NCBI RefSeq assembly: GCF_006715025.1 | Contig: NZ_VFMK01000001.1 | Span: 2,666,001-2,730,000, forward strand | Source of the DNA: Serratia fonticola | Lineage (GTDB): Bacteria > Pseudomonadota > Gammaproteobacteria > Enterobacterales > Enterobacteriaceae | DNA length: 64,000 bases | Direction of reading: 5' to 3' | Shown here: positions 29,981 to 38,495 of the stretch, one piece after another | How positions within the stretch are numbered: the stretch's first letter is position 1 | Layout of the letters: each line of letters starts with the position of its first letter | Position numbers and translations under genes: made by a program | The notes under the pieces: model-generated | What the model was told of the DNA's origin: nothing | Databases searched by the model: none | The model's input: the letters and a program-made list of their open reading frames with translations, nothing else

Positions 29981-30282
29981 TGACCAAGCTACAGATAACC
30001 CTCACCATTACCGAGTTCTGTCTGCATACCGGGGTGACAGAAGCTGAGCTGATGGAGGTTGTTGGGCTGGGTGTGATCCAGCCTCGCGACCCGAATGCGG
30101 ATAACTGGCTGTTTGATGATGGTGCCTTGGCGGTATTTAACCGCGCCCAGCGTCTGCAGCGTGAACTGGCCCTGGACTGGCCGGGGATAGCCGTAGCGCT
30201 GACTTTGCTGGAAGAGATTGACCAGTTGCGTAAGGAAAACAGTCAACTGCGTCACCGTCTTGATCGCTTTATCACGCTGTAA
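29980..30282 (+). CDS. cbpM: chaperone modulatory protein CbpM
   Basis: 100 residues, MerR-like helix-turn-helix fold without DNA-binding function. EFCLHTGVTEAELMEVVGLGVI and the C-terminal coiled coil (LLEEIDQLRKENSQLRHRLD region) fit CbpM. It binds the J domain of CbpA and blocks both its chaperone and DNA-binding activity. Translation is coupled to cbpA by a one-base overlap. A perfect terminator follows. Confidence 0.93.
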   Translation: MTKLQITLTITEFCLHTGVTEAELMEVVGLGVIQPRDPNADNWLFDDGALAVFNRAQRLQRELALDWPGIAVALTLLEEIDQLRKENSQLRHRLDRFITL

Positions 30283-30288
30283 TCAAGG

Positions 30289-30330
30289 CAATAGGGGCAT
30301 CGTATTCCATGGGATGCCCCTATTGTTGTG
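30289..30330 (+). terminator. terminator of cbpAM
   Basis: Perfect 13-base stem CAATAGGGGCATC / GATGCCCCTATTG with an 11-base loop, followed by a short T/G-rich run, six bases after the cbpM stop. Confidence 0.75.
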
Positions 30331-30376
30331 TTAAAGCAGAAGGTAACCGCGTAGGTCAGGATTCGGTTAACAGAGA

Positions 30377-30589
30377 CTAAACGTTTTTCCGCTCGACGGT
30401 TTCTTCGCCCCAGAACAGCTGATCGGCATTGGTTTTACTGAATGCCAACCGCAGCGCTTCATCACTGCCTTCTTCCCAAATTTTTTGCGCCAGAATTTCA
30501 TCATTGTTTGCCAGTTCAAAAATGGCCTCGGCAATTTCCACTGAGGTTTCACGTACTGTCGCCCAAGATTTCACATTATGATTCGCCAT
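30377..30589 (-). CDS. yccJ: YccJ family protein
   Basis: 70 residues from the ATG at 30589. [20 protein letters not shown] and the ending [13 protein letters not shown] match the remembered E. coli YccJ. A longer upstream frame is not needed; the chosen start is followed by family-like sequence at once. The function is unknown; in E. coli it is co-transcribed with wrbA, which is absent here. It is convergent to cbpM. Confidence 0.88.
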   Translation of the reverse strand: MANHNVKSWATVRETSVEIAEAIFELANNDEILAQKIWEEGSDEALRLAFSKTNADQLFWGEETVERKNV

Positions 30590-30787
30590 GACTGTTCTCC
30601 CATTAAGTATTAGGCGGTGTACGCCATAAAGCGTGCTGATTTGCTGTTCAGTATAGGCCAATTTCAACGGTGGTCTTTGCAAGCCATGCGTATTTCTGCT
30701 GGAAATTCAGTCGGGCGTGGTCGTTTGCGGCAATGTGCTTCACGGCGTGGTATTCTGTGCCGCGTATGAATCAAGAAGGAAATTATT

Positions 30788-31027
30788 ATGTCTGACACGC
30801 TGAGCAACGACCAGGAGTTGGTTTCCGATCTGGTTGCCTGCCAACTGGTTATTAAGCAGATCCTGGATGTGATCGACGTTATTGCGCCGACAGAAGTACG
30901 GGACAAAATGGCCAACCAGCTCAAGAGTATCGATTTCTCCAGCCATCCAGCGGGAGCCGATCCGATCACCAAACGGGCAATTGAGAAGGCGATCGCGCTG
31001 ATTGAAATGAAGTTCAACCGCGAGTAA
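30788..31027 (+). CDS. DUF2594 (YecF-like) small protein
   Basis: 79 residues, soluble and mostly alpha-helical, with one cysteine. [20 protein letters not shown] is similar to the start of E. coli YecF, and the C-terminal helix [13 protein letters not shown] fits. AAGGAA precedes the ATG. The function is unknown. A GC-rich hairpin (ACCGCCGC / GCGGCGGT, about 31036-31053) follows nine bases after the stop and probably terminates it. Confidence 0.72.
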   Translation: MSDTLSNDQELVSDLVACQLVIKQILDVIDVIAPTEVRDKMANQLKSIDFSSHPAGADPITKRAIEKAIALIEMKFNRE

Positions 31028-31175
31028 GCCTCAAACCGCCGCAGCGCGGCGGTTCAGACGGTTGATAAAGGCCGATATTCGGGAGCGCGCCCTCAATGCG
31101 CGAGACCCGGTATCTCGGCTTAAAAACCACACTGTCATTAACCTCAACCGCTGCAGCACGACGGTTGAGGTTACC

Positions 31176-31409
31176 TTAATCCACCGTCGTTTCGATTTTC
31201 TTTAACAGTGGGCAATCCGCCACGCCAATCACACCATTATTGCCGTGCAGATATTGCGCAATAACGATATTACGTGCCGTAAGGTATTTGCACTGTAGCC
31301 CCAGGCCGCCAACATTCTTCTCACTGCCCATCAGCACGCCGTAGCCCGAAAAAAGAAATACCGCATAGAGGATGGCCAGCACGACCAACCACTTTATCAA
31401 TTTACCCAT
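31176..31409 (-). CDS. yobH: YobH family protein
   Basis: 77 residues from the ATG at 31409, which has GAGGGGA upstream. One N-terminal transmembrane helix or uncleaved signal precedes the family segment SGYGVLMGSEKNVGGLGLQC, and LTARN and CPLLKK follow, matching E. coli YobH. The function is unknown. It is divergent from mgrB, as part of the conserved yobH-mgrB-yebO neighbourhood. An inverted repeat AACCTCAACCG / CGGTTGAGGTT (31140-31172) lies directly after the stop. Confidence 0.88.
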   Translation of the reverse strand: MGKLIKWLVVLAILYAVFLFSGYGVLMGSEKNVGGLGLQCKYLTARNIVIAQYLHGNNGVIGVADCPLLKKIETTVD

Positions 31410-31507
31410 ACAATCCCCTCGGTTGATTCCCAGATATTTCGCCATCAGTCAGGGCGGAGGGCAAGGGTAACAATCTGAAAGACTTTGCGCGCCGGTTTCT
31501 AAACGGC

Positions 31508-31542
31508 CGGTTAAACTTTGTTTAGGTTAGCTATGCTAATAT
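31508..31542 (+). promoter_or_regulatory. PhoP-box-like promoter of mgrB
   Basis: CGGTTA-AACTT-TGTTTA (31508-31524) keeps the 11-base half-site period of the PhoP box, with a perfect right half and 4 of 6 bases in the left. A TATGCT/TAATAT -10-like stretch follows about 8-12 bases later, the usual geometry. mgrB is a core PhoP target in enteric bacteria. Confidence 0.55.
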
Positions 31543-31583
31543 CGTATTTAGGTTAACAGGGTAATGATGAGGTTGCTAATCTC

Positions 31584-31727
31584 TTGGGGAGAAATAAAAT
31601 CCTGGCGATAGCGGGGGCGCTGGTTGCCTGCCTATTCTTTTATCTGCTTGCCCTGGACAGCTACTGTGATCAAGGTGGCCAGTTTATGCTCGGCATCTGT
31701 TCTATCACGCGTTTTATCCCGTGGTAA
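31584..31727 (+). CDS. mgrB: PhoQ-inhibiting small membrane protein MgrB (TTG start)
   Basis: 47 residues, the same length as E. coli MgrB. The cysteines at 16, 28 and 39 and the ending FIPW coincide with the E. coli protein, including YCDQ and GIC. One transmembrane helix spans about residues 6-24. It inserts in the inner membrane and represses the sensor PhoQ, giving negative feedback on the PhoPQ regulon. No ATG exists in this frame; the TTG at 31584 gives the exact family length, with GAGG upstream. The ATG at 31564-31569 is in other frames and soon hits a stop. Confidence 0.87.
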   Translation: MGRNKILAIAGALVACLFFYLLALDSYCDQGGQFMLGICSITRFIPW

Positions 31728-31823
31728 CATGGCGAAATAACAATTTTTCGCAAACCTGCCCCCGGCCTTAACGAGAATGTTATTATGGCAGCTCGGTTTT
31801 GTAGTAAGTAGATAGGGTTGTTC

Positions 31824-32099
31824 ATGTTTGATTTAGCTAATGGTCCGACCGGCCTGATTTCTATTGCCGTGCTGGTGTTGGCCGTCCTCCTTGGTCTGTG
31901 GGTGTGGTTCATGGTGAACCGTGCCAGCGTGCGCGCCAATGAACAGATTCAACTGTTGCAGGACATTGCCGAGCAACAGCGCCAGCAGACCGCACTGTTG
32001 AAGTCTCTGGTGCAGAGCGCCAGGGGAGAGCAGGCAACGATGGATGATGATGATCTCAGCCCGGCGTTGAGTTATAAAGGATTTATCCCTGAGCGTTAA
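31824..32099 (+). CDS. yebO: YebO family membrane protein
   Basis: 91 residues from the ATG at 31824; a TTG six bases earlier is less likely. One N-terminal transmembrane helix (about 10-32) leads into WFMVNRASVRANEQIQLL and a coiled-coil-like glutamine-rich segment, as in E. coli YebO. The function is unknown, though in enteric bacteria yebO travels with mgrB and cspC. It is downstream of mgrB by 96 bases on the same strand. Confidence 0.88.
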   Translation: MFDLANGPTGLISIAVLVLAVLLGLWVWFMVNRASVRANEQIQLLQDIAEQQRQQTALLKSLVQSARGEQATMDDDDLSPALSYKGFIPER

Positions 32100-32188
32100 T
32101 CACGCACCGTATTTGGTGAGAAGGTAAAGGACACGTCGGTTATCTCAGTTTCAGTTTTAATCGAATCGCCTTCTCACCATTCCTGCCC

Positions 32189-32596
32189 TCAATAAAACAC
32201 CATATCCTGATAAGGGTTCTCCCGGCAGGCCGCCAAACGGCTCGCCAGATCGCCGCAGTGGATCTCCAGCGCATGGCGATCGGGATCGCAAAAGTAGAGC
32301 GACTCTCCCTCGCTGCGATTACTTTTCCACTCCGTTATACCGTTTTCACGCAAGCGTGCTGCGAGAGCTGCAAAATTCTCTGGCGCCACGCTAAAGGCGT
32401 AATGGGTGTAGTCACGCGGTCCAAGCTCACGTCGGGCATCATCGTGCGAAAGACAAAGCCACAAATCGCCCAACGTCAGATAGGCACCTCGCTGCCAGCG
32501 TGCCTTCGGGGTAAAACCCAGCATATCCACATAGAAATTGAAACTGCGCTCTACGTCGCTTACCGCGAGAGTCAGATGGTTGAGTCCGAGTAGCAT
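32189..32596 (-). CDS. fosA: FosA-type fosfomycin glutathione transferase
   Basis: 135 residues, vicinal-oxygen-chelate fold. Metal ligands are recognisable as H7 (LNHLTLAV), the histidine in YTHYAFSV and the glutamate in LEIHCG. The K+-loop and substrate region appear as [14 protein letters not shown]. It opens fosfomycin's epoxide with glutathione, using Mn2+ and K+. Chromosomal fosA genes are common in Serratia, Klebsiella and relatives, which fits intrinsic rather than mobile resistance. No mobile element is near it. Confidence 0.88.
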   Translation of the reverse strand: MLLGLNHLTLAVSDVERSFNFYVDMLGFTPKARWQRGAYLTLGDLWLCLSHDDARRELGPRDYTHYAFSVAPENFAALAARLRENGITEWKSNRSEGESLYFCDPDRHALEIHCGDLASRLAACRENPYQDMVFY

Positions 32597-32729
32597 GGTT
32601 GGTTATTCCGTCAGTAAGGGAAAGTAAAGTGTAATCAGCCTGATATTGATAAGGTAAGAAGCCCTTTGGCTGTCATAAATCTGTCGTATTCGCGTCGTAA
32701 TGTAACGCCAACCTTACGAAAGATGGATA

Positions 32730-33038
32730 ATGCCCATGATCAAATGGTATGAAGAAAGTGACGCTGAAGTAAACCGTAGTATTGCGTTAATCACCGGAGA
32801 GAATCCGGATAAATGGTATCCCTACGGCGGGGTGAAAGGGAAAGATTATTGCAAGAATCCTTCCGATGCATGGCCGATTATCTGCGCTAACAAAATCAGC
32901 CTCAATGCCACCCAACAAAGCGATAACCCACAATGGCAAGCCAGCATGACCACCCAACAAGGAGAGTGGCAAGCGGGCAGTCATAGCCCATTACGTGCTG
33001 CGATGATCTGCTTTTTGCTGAGTCATCAAGCGCAATAA
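32730..33038 (+). CDS. DUF2591 (phage NinX-like) protein
   Basis: 102 residues, soluble. DAEVNRSIA near the start and KDYCKNPSDAWPIICANKISL in the middle resemble NinX of lambdoid phages (DUF2591). No other phage genes are nearby, so it may be a domesticated phage gene. The start could be 32730 or the ATG two codons later. The function of NinX itself is unknown. Confidence 0.65.
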   Translation: MPMIKWYEESDAEVNRSIALITGENPDKWYPYGGVKGKDYCKNPSDAWPIICANKISLNATQQSDNPQWQASMTTQQGEWQAGSHSPLRAAMICFLLSHQAQ

Positions 33039-33123
33039 CTGATTTGTTCATCTACAATTTTTGTGCGTTACGATTTTGCTGACCTAATTCGGACAACGGA
33101 ACTGTCGCTGACGGAGACTGTTA

Positions 33124-33360
33124 ATGAAACGCATCATTAAAGGTGATACCAATCTTTCCCATTTAGTGATTGCCCACGCGGCGATCGATCATCATGCCAA
33201 GAACTTCGGGCTGCGCCGACAAGGCTGGCCCTCAACCTACCTGATAAAATATCACAACGATCGTGTCGCAGTAGAGGTGGTCACACGTCGCCAATCCTAT
33301 GTTGCGACGCTGATGATCGGCGCACGTAACCTCAGCAAACTGTGTGAGATATCTGGCTAG
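33124..33360 (+). CDS. small basic protein, possibly DUF4060
   Basis: 78 residues, rich in histidine and arginine, without a membrane segment. The layout (AHAAIDHHAKNFG, then TYLIKYHNDRVAVEVVTRRQSYVATLMI) recalls the enteric DUF4060 family, but this is from memory and uncertain. GGAGAC lies about six bases before the ATG. It stands alone between the DUF2591 gene and the permease. The function is unknown. Confidence 0.6.
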   Translation: MKRIIKGDTNLSHLVIAHAAIDHHAKNFGLRRQGWPSTYLIKYHNDRVAVEVVTRRQSYVATLMIGARNLSKLCEISG

Positions 33361-33536
33361 AAACGGTCGTCTTAACCTCTCTTCCTTCTTCCTGAATATC
33401 TGGCCCGGTTGCTGATTACCGGGCGCTAATCCTTGATGCTGACGGGGTTAAATGTTAAAAAACCGCCCGCAGATACTTTTATAAATTGGCGATATCTTAC
33501 ACAAGGGTGCGGGATACTCAGCCAGACGAGGATAAG

Positions 33537-34919
33537 ATGGGCGGTCAGCTTCAGGATACCCCGCTAAAACGCGGTTTAAAAAATAGACATATACAACTCA
33601 TCGCCCTTGGGGGCGCCATCGGTACCGGCCTGTTCCTCGGCATTGCACAGACTATCAAAATGGCCGGACCTTCCGTGCTGTTGGGCTACGCCATTGGCGG
33701 TTTTATCGCTTTTTTGATCATGCGCCAGTTGGGGGAAATGGTAGTAGAAGAGCCGGTTGCCGGTTCTTTTAGCCATTTCGCCTATAAATACTGGGGGAAC
33801 TTTGCCGGCTTTCTCTCCGGTTGGAATTATTGGGCCATGTTCATTCTGGTGGGCATGGCCGAACTGACCGCTGTCGGCATTTATATTCAGTATTGGTGGC
33901 CGGAAATCCCGACCTGGATGTCAGCGGCGGTGTTCTTTGTGGTCATTAACCTGGTCAATCTGGTGAACGTGCGTCTGTATGGTGAAACCGAGTTCTGGTT
34001 TGCCATCATTAAAGTGGCGGCGATCCTGGGGATGATTGTGTTTGGTGCCTATCTGTTGGCCAGCGGCAACGGCGGTCCGGAGGCCAGCATCAGCAACCTG
34101 TGGGAGCAGGGTGGGTTTATGCCGCACGGCGTTGGCGGCCTGGTGATGGCGATGGCGGTGATCATGTTTTCGTTCGGTGGCCTGGAAATGGTGGGCATAA
34201 CCGCCGCGGAAGCCGCCGACCCGCGCCGTAGCATTCCTAAAGCCACCAATCAGGTGGTTTATCGCATCCTGATTTTCTATATCGGTTCGTTGACGGTACT
34301 GCTTTCGCTCTACCCATGGGGCAAAGTGGTGGAAGGGGGCAGTCCGTTTGTGATGATTTTCCATGCGTTGGATAGCAATCTGGTGGCGACTATTCTCAAC
34401 ATGGTGGTACTCACCGCGGCACTCTCGGTCTACAACAGTGGCGTATACTGCAACAGCCGGATGCTGTTTGGCCTGGCAACGCAGGGGAACGCACCGAAGG
34501 TGTTAACCAAGGTCAATAAACGTGGCGTGCCGGTGCTGTCGATTGCGCTATCGGCGCTGGCGACCTCGGTGGGCGTACTGATTAATTATGTGATACCCGG
34601 CAAGGCGTTTGAATTGCTGATGGCTCTGGTGGTCTCTACGCTGGTGATTAACTGGGTGATGATTTGCCTGGCGCACCTGAAATTCCGTGCGGCAAAAAAT
34701 CGCCAAGGGGTCATTACCAGCTTCCGGGCGTTATGGTATCCGTTTGGCAACTATTTGTGCCTGGCGTTCCTGGCGATGATTCTGGTTATCATGTATTTCA
34801 GCCCAGGGATCCGTATTTCTGTGCTGTTGATACCCGTATGGATCCTGCTGTTATGGATAGGGTTTACTCTGACGCGGCGCAAAGGGGCGGTTGAGAGTCA
34901 AAGCCTGCGCCTGAAATAA
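33537..34919 (+). CDS. pheP: aromatic amino acid permease, PheP-like
   Basis: 460 residues with about twelve transmembrane helices, APC superfamily. RGLKNRHIQLIALGGAIGTG and LIMRQLGEMVVEEPVAGSF are typical of the PheP/AroP group, and the overall match is closest to E. coli PheP (458 residues). It imports phenylalanine (possibly tyrosine) with protons across the inner membrane. The start at 33537 has GAGG eight bases upstream; a longer frame from a TTG at 33486 is less likely. It ends before a strong hairpin facing a convergent gene. AroP remains an alternative. Confidence 0.8.
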   Translation: MGGQLQDTPLKRGLKNRHIQLIALGGAIGTGLFLGIAQTIKMAGPSVLLGYAIGGFIAFLIMRQLGEMVVEEPVAGSFSHFAYKYWGNFAGFLSGWNYWAMFILVGMAELTAVGIYIQYWWPEIPTWMSAAVFFVVINLVNLVNVRLYGETEFWFAIIKVAAILGMIVFGAYLLASGNGGPEASISNLWEQGGFMPHGVGGLVMAMAVIMFSFGGLEMVGITAAEAADPRRSIPKATNQVVYRILIFYIGSLTVLLSLYPWGKVVEGGSPFVMIFHALDSNLVATILNMVVLTAALSVYNSGVYCNSRMLFGLATQGNAPKVLTKVNKRGVPVLSIALSALATSVGVLINYVIPGKAFELLMALVVSTLVINWVMICLAHLKFRAAKNRQGVITSFRALWYPFGNYLCLAFLAMILVIMYFSPGIRISVLLIPVWILLLWIGFTLTRRKGAVESQSLRLK

Positions 34920-34927
34920 TATTCTGC

Positions 34928-34948
34928 GGAGGCGCGTCCTGCGCCTCC
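34928..34948. terminator. hairpin between convergent genes
   Basis: Perfect 8-base stem GGAGGCGC / GCGCCTCC with a 5-base loop, eight bases after the permease stop and twelve before the convergent stop. The T-rich tail is weak on both sides. Confidence 0.6.
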
Positions 34949-34959
34949 CGGTTGTTTGT

Positions 34960-35250
34960 CTAGCTGCGTGGCATAAAGGCATTGCCCTGCGGATGACGGC
35001 TCAGCCCCAGCAGCTTCCTGCATAGCAGGAACAGCGTGCTGACGATATCAATCACCACGACGCTAAGCATCAGCAGGCCCAACATGAAAAAGCCTGTCAG
35101 CGTGCCCGCCACTAACAGCAACGATGTCGGTACCCGGATCCGGCGTAGCTTCATCGCCAGATACATCTTCCCGTATTGCACTTGTGCACGGAGTGCGCTG
35201 CGAATACGGCCCATATGAACGCGAGAGCTGCGTGATGCAGAACGGCCCAT
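34960..35250 (-). CDS. uncharacterised membrane protein with basic N-terminus
   Basis: 96 residues from the ATG at 35250, which has a perfect AGGAGG six bases upstream. The first 45 residues are strongly basic (SASRSSRVHMGRIRSALRAQ). A long hydrophobic stretch at about 46-80 could form one or two helices, and the short tail follows. No family was recognised. The strong ribosome site argues for real expression. It is convergent to pheP and divergent from the next hydrolase. Confidence 0.68.
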   Translation of the reverse strand: MGRSASRSSRVHMGRIRSALRAQVQYGKMYLAMKLRRIRVPTSLLLVAGTLTGFFMLGLLMLSVVVIDIVSTLFLLCRKLLGLSRHPQGNAFMPRS

Positions 35251-35438
35251 AACTCCTCCTTTTTCAGAATGTCCTAGCAAGTAAATCACAAGGTTCTTAA
35301 GAGATGCTTAACAGGTTCTTGATGACCTTGGCTCTCTTACAGAGCTATGACAGCAAAGCGGGCAAAAAGGTCCACTGGTCACCCAGGCCATCGGCGAGCT
35401 ATCTTGTAATCATTGAGGCATCGCCGGGAGAGGTGGGA

Positions 35439-36437
35439 ATGAAAGTAACCAATAAATATTATGATGCCAGTAAAGCGCATCATACCCCGCAGGGGTTCCG
35501 GAATCTGGAACCGACCATGCATAAAAAGGGGGATTTGAAAAGCTGGCAGGATGAGCGTAAAAAGCTGGGGCTGCCCAAGCCTCCTCTGGTGGGTTATGAG
35601 CAATTCATCCAACAATGGTGGCAAAAAGCCGACCTGAGTGGTGACCAGGACAGTATCTGGTGGCTCGGGCACGCCTCTTTATTGCTCCGCCTGGGGGGGC
35701 GCTATGTGCTGATTGATCCGGTATTGTCATCGCGCGCATCGCCACTGAGCTTTTACGGCCCAAAACGTAAGACACCACCACCATTAGCCGTACAACAGTT
35801 GCCAAACGTGGATGTGGTACTGATCTCCCATAATCACTACGATCATTTAGACCGCCGAACCATCAGAGAACTGACCAAACGTTTTCGCAGTGCCACTTTC
35901 GTGGTGCCACTGGGGCTCAAACGCTGGTTCAGCGCTTATCCGGCTAAAAGCGTGGTTGAACTGGATTGGTGGGAGAGTCTGACGCTGGACGGCATGACGT
36001 TACACGCCACGCCAGCGCGGCACTGGAGCATGCGTACTCCTTGGGACCGCAACCGCTCGTTGTGGTGTGGCTGGGTGATCCACCATCCCGCGTTGCGCTT
36101 TTACTTTTCTGGCGACAGCGGTTACAGCGAACGCCTGGCAGAGATTGGCACCCGCCTTGGTCCTTTTGATATTGCGGCGTTACCTATCGGTGCTTATGCA
36201 CCAAGGTGGTTCATGCAAGAACATCATATGGATCCGCAACATGCGGTCAAATTGTACCAACAATTAAATGAACCACAGGTTATTCCTATTCATTGGGGGG
36301 TCTTTGAATTAGCCGATGAATCACTGGATGAGCCCCCAGTACAATTAAAACAGGCATTGAGTTCAGCAGGGATCGCGCAACATCGTTTTCACCCGCTAAA
36401 AATCGGTGAACGAGTAAATATTAAGTCTACCTCTTAA
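35439..36437 (+). CDS. MBL-fold metal-dependent hydrolase (UlaG / NAPE-PLD-like)
   Basis: 332 residues from the ATG at 35439 with GAGAGG upstream; the longer frame from 35304 adds unrelated sequence. Metal-site motifs are SHNHYDHLD, ARHWSMR, SGDSGY and PIHWG in the right order. GHASLLLRLGGRYVLIDPVLS matches the group holding UlaG and N-acyl-phosphatidylethanolamine phospholipase D. It is likely a phosphodiesterase or lactonase in the cytoplasm; the substrate is unknown. A terminator hairpin follows. Confidence 0.82.
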   Translation: MKVTNKYYDASKAHHTPQGFRNLEPTMHKKGDLKSWQDERKKLGLPKPPLVGYEQFIQQWWQKADLSGDQDSIWWLGHASLLLRLGGRYVLIDPVLSSRASPLSFYGPKRKTPPPLAVQQLPNVDVVLISHNHYDHLDRRTIRELTKRFRSATFVVPLGLKRWFSAYPAKSVVELDWWESLTLDGMTLHATPARHWSMRTPWDRNRSLWCGWVIHHPALRFYFSGDSGYSERLAEIGTRLGPFDIAALPIGAYAPRWFMQEHHMDPQHAVKLYQQLNEPQVIPIHWGVFELADESLDEPPVQLKQALSSAGIAQHRFHPLKIGERVNIKSTS

Positions 36438-36470
36438 TGAGTATATGCTGCTGATGGCAGGGCTCGAGCG

Positions 36471-36494
36471 TACCCCGCGTCAGGCGGGGCTTTG
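36471..36494 (+). terminator. terminator-like hairpin after the MBL hydrolase
   Basis: CCCCGC / GCGGGG stem with a 4-base loop, followed by CTTTGCG, about 35 bases after the stop. The T-run is short. Confidence 0.5.
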
Positions 36495-37206
36495 CGTGAA
36501 GCGGCTTTAGCAATGAAATGGCGTTGGTTGAGCAAGTAATGGCAAAAAAACAACGCCAGTATGACGAAAAAAATACTGAAACGGCGAAGTTTAATTCCAG
36601 ACATAAATAACTTCTGTCATATTGGCGCGTATTTTGGTTTTTTATTTTATCCTTATTAAGTTAATGACGAATATTAAGCTTGAGAGTGCCGCGCATATTT
36701 AATGGATGTGCATCTTTATGGTGCACTATTCTCGCCGTTGCATGGTTATGCACGGATAGATGTGAATGCAGGAAGGGAAATCGTATCTGGTTCTCACCGC
36801 ACTTTTGGGAAGCGTGTCTTGCTATGACAGGGGTTGACCTCAAAAGGTCGGATCAGTGAGCCGTTTTGCCACCCGTTCATCGATATTCAAATGTTGCATA
36901 TAAAATTCCATAAAGATTCAAAATTTTTTAAGATTTTTACCTTGTCTGGTCCTTATATGTTACCGAAAACGCGTATTGTTAGTTTGAAAGAATTGTTAAA
37001 ATTGAGGCCCCATGCGGAGTACAGCGCCTCTTCTTTACAAAGCAGAAAATAGGCAAGGCTTCAACATCTTTTGACCTATTTGAGCTATTCTTGCGATTGA
37101 CCGTTTCAAATATGTGCGACATGTCGATCAGTGATTAAAAATGGCTTGCCATACTTTACAGAGTATGTGATAACGCACTTGGGTAAAACGAGGTACAGTT
37201 CTGTAT
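36495..37206. other. AT-rich intergenic region with a 12-base inverted repeat; yobF-cspC promoter region
   Basis: No convincing gene lies in this 712-base stretch. CGCCAGTATGAC (36554-36565) and GTCATATTGGCG (36616-36627) form an 11-of-12 inverted repeat enclosing 50 bases. The last 150 bases presumably carry the promoter and leader of yobF-cspC, which is long in E. coli too. A TTG-started frame at 36834-37052 is low complexity and without a ribosome site. Confidence 0.4.
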
Positions 37207-37323
37207 ATGTGTGGCATTTTCAGTAAAGAAGTTCTGAGTAAAGACGTTAGCGTTGAATACCGCTTCTCTGCCGATCCTTATCTTAGTGCCTCAAGCAGTA
37301 ACGACTCTAGTTTGTCTATGTAA
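37207..37323 (+). CDS. yobF: small stress protein YobF (DUF2527)
   Basis: 38 residues. [20 protein letters not shown] matches E. coli YobF almost exactly over its first half, and the serine-rich tail is shorter than in E. coli (47). It is a small protein that accumulates after heat and other stresses. It lies 41 bases upstream of cspC, as in E. coli, where the two share a transcript. The length below 60 codons makes it easy to miss. Confidence 0.88.
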   Translation: MCGIFSKEVLSKDVSVEYRFSADPYLSASSSNDSSLSM

Positions 37324-37364
37324 CGCCTACGGGCGGTTTAAACAATCCAAAGGAAATACTCAAG

Positions 37365-37574
37365 ATGGCAAAGATCAAAGGTCAAGTTAAGTGGTTCAAC
37401 GAGTCTAAAGGTTTCGGCTTCATCACCCCGGCTGACGGCAGCAAAGATGTGTTCGTACACTTCTCTGCAATCCAGGGTAACGGCTTCAAAACCCTGGCTG
37501 AAGGTCAGAACGTTGAGTTCGAAATCCAAGATGGTCAGAAAGGTCCATCTGCAGTAAACGTTACTGCTATCTAA
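37365..37574 (+). CDS. cspC: cold-shock-family RNA-binding protein CspC
   Basis: 69 residues, differing from remembered E. coli CspC at about one position. The RNA-binding motifs KGFGFI (RNP1) and VFVHF (RNP2) are intact. CspC binds single-stranded RNA as an RNA chaperone, stabilises rpoS mRNA and acts as transcription antiterminator; it is not cold-induced in E. coli. AAGGAAA precedes the ATG. It ends the yobF-cspC unit with a strong terminator. Confidence 0.95.
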   Translation: MAKIKGQVKWFNESKGFGFITPADGSKDVFVHFSAIQGNGFKTLAEGQNVEFEIQDGQKGPSAVNVTAI

Positions 37575-37590
37575 TCAGCGTCAGCTGAAA

Positions 37591-37617
37591 AAAACCCGCC
37601 TTCGTGCGGGTTTTTTT
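37591..37617 (+). terminator. rho-independent terminator of yobF-cspC
   Basis: AAAACCCGC / GCGGGTTTT stem with a short loop and seven T, sixteen bases after the cspC stop. The A-run on the other side could also serve the convergent laccase-domain gene. Confidence 0.92.
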
Positions 37618-37637
37618 GTCTCTGTCATTGTGGAACA

Positions 37638-38351
37638 TCAACCGGCAATGATAATACCAGAATACTGATTACGGCCTTTGATCCCAGGGTGGGTTGGATC
37701 TTGCTCACGTCGGTGGCTGTTACGGCGATAACTGGTGTATTTAAAGCGTTGTGGCAGCGTTGGTTCACGATTTGGGGTGCAGATAGTACAAGAGCCTGCA
37801 TGATCGACTGCGGCAAATCCCAGAGCCTTGAGCTTGGTTTCTGCGATGCTGGCAAGATCCAGATGACGGTGGCTTGGACTGATCAGTTCTGGTGAGAAAG
37901 GTAACGTCTGTTGAAAACGAGTGACCAATTCCTCATTGACTTCGTAACAGCATGCCCCCGCAGCAGGGCCAATGGCCGCGACCCAGTTTGCCGTGTGGTC
38001 CTCAAGGCTGATACGCTCGGCCATTTGCTCCAGGATACCATCAAGCAAGCCTCTCCAGCCGGCATGTACGGCGCCAATGGCGCTGCCGTCCTGGCGGCTG
38101 AAAATCACCGGTAGGCAATCTGCCGTTAGTACGCTGAGCAGGATCCCGGGCTCGCGGGTAAAAAAGCCATCGGCTTCGCCGCAGAGTTGCGCAGGCTGAT
38201 GAACATCAACAATGCGTGTTCCATGTACCTGCTTTTTCTCGGGCAGCGTGCTGCGATAAGGCAGCAAGGTGGTTGGCAGGAGGGCACTTTTACTGCCAAA
38301 GCCGTGTATGACGCCTGGAACGGCACTGAGAAGCGAAGAGTAGTCGGTCAT
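37638..38351 (-). CDS. laccase-domain protein, YfiH/PgeF (DUF152) family
   Basis: 237 residues. Metal-site residues of the family are visible: the histidine in KQVHGTRIV, the cysteine in [10 protein letters not shown] and the histidine in VHAGWRG. CCYEV and the late CTICTPN follow. Family members are multi-copper-like polyphenol oxidases or purine nucleoside phosphorylases, and PgeF edits muropeptide errors. The usual enteric copy sits beside rluD; here it is next to rlmA, so this is probably a second paralogue. It is divergent from rlmA, and convergent to cspC. Confidence 0.82.
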   Translation of the reverse strand: MTDYSSLLSAVPGVIHGFGSKSALLPTTLLPYRSTLPEKKQVHGTRIVDVHQPAQLCGEADGFFTREPGILLSVLTADCLPVIFSRQDGSAIGAVHAGWRGLLDGILEQMAERISLEDHTANWVAAIGPAAGACCYEVNEELVTRFQQTLPFSPELISPSHRHLDLASIAETKLKALGFAAVDHAGSCTICTPNREPTLPQRFKYTSYRRNSHRREQDPTHPGIKGRNQYSGIIIAG

Positions 38352-38495
38352 AAACGTTTTGTCTCTATGACTAAGAGTGGTTACCAGTGTAGCCAGCTTT
38401 TCGTCACCTTGGCTAGTGGCTGCGGGTCAGTCGCCTTGCATCGTATAGCCGCCTTCTTTAGACTAGCCGCGCCGTATCTATCTGGAATTGAACCC

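Noticed and set aside
36834..37052. 72-codon frame before yobF
   Set aside because: TTG start without Shine-Dalgarno and biased AT-rich composition; the region is better explained as promoter and leader.
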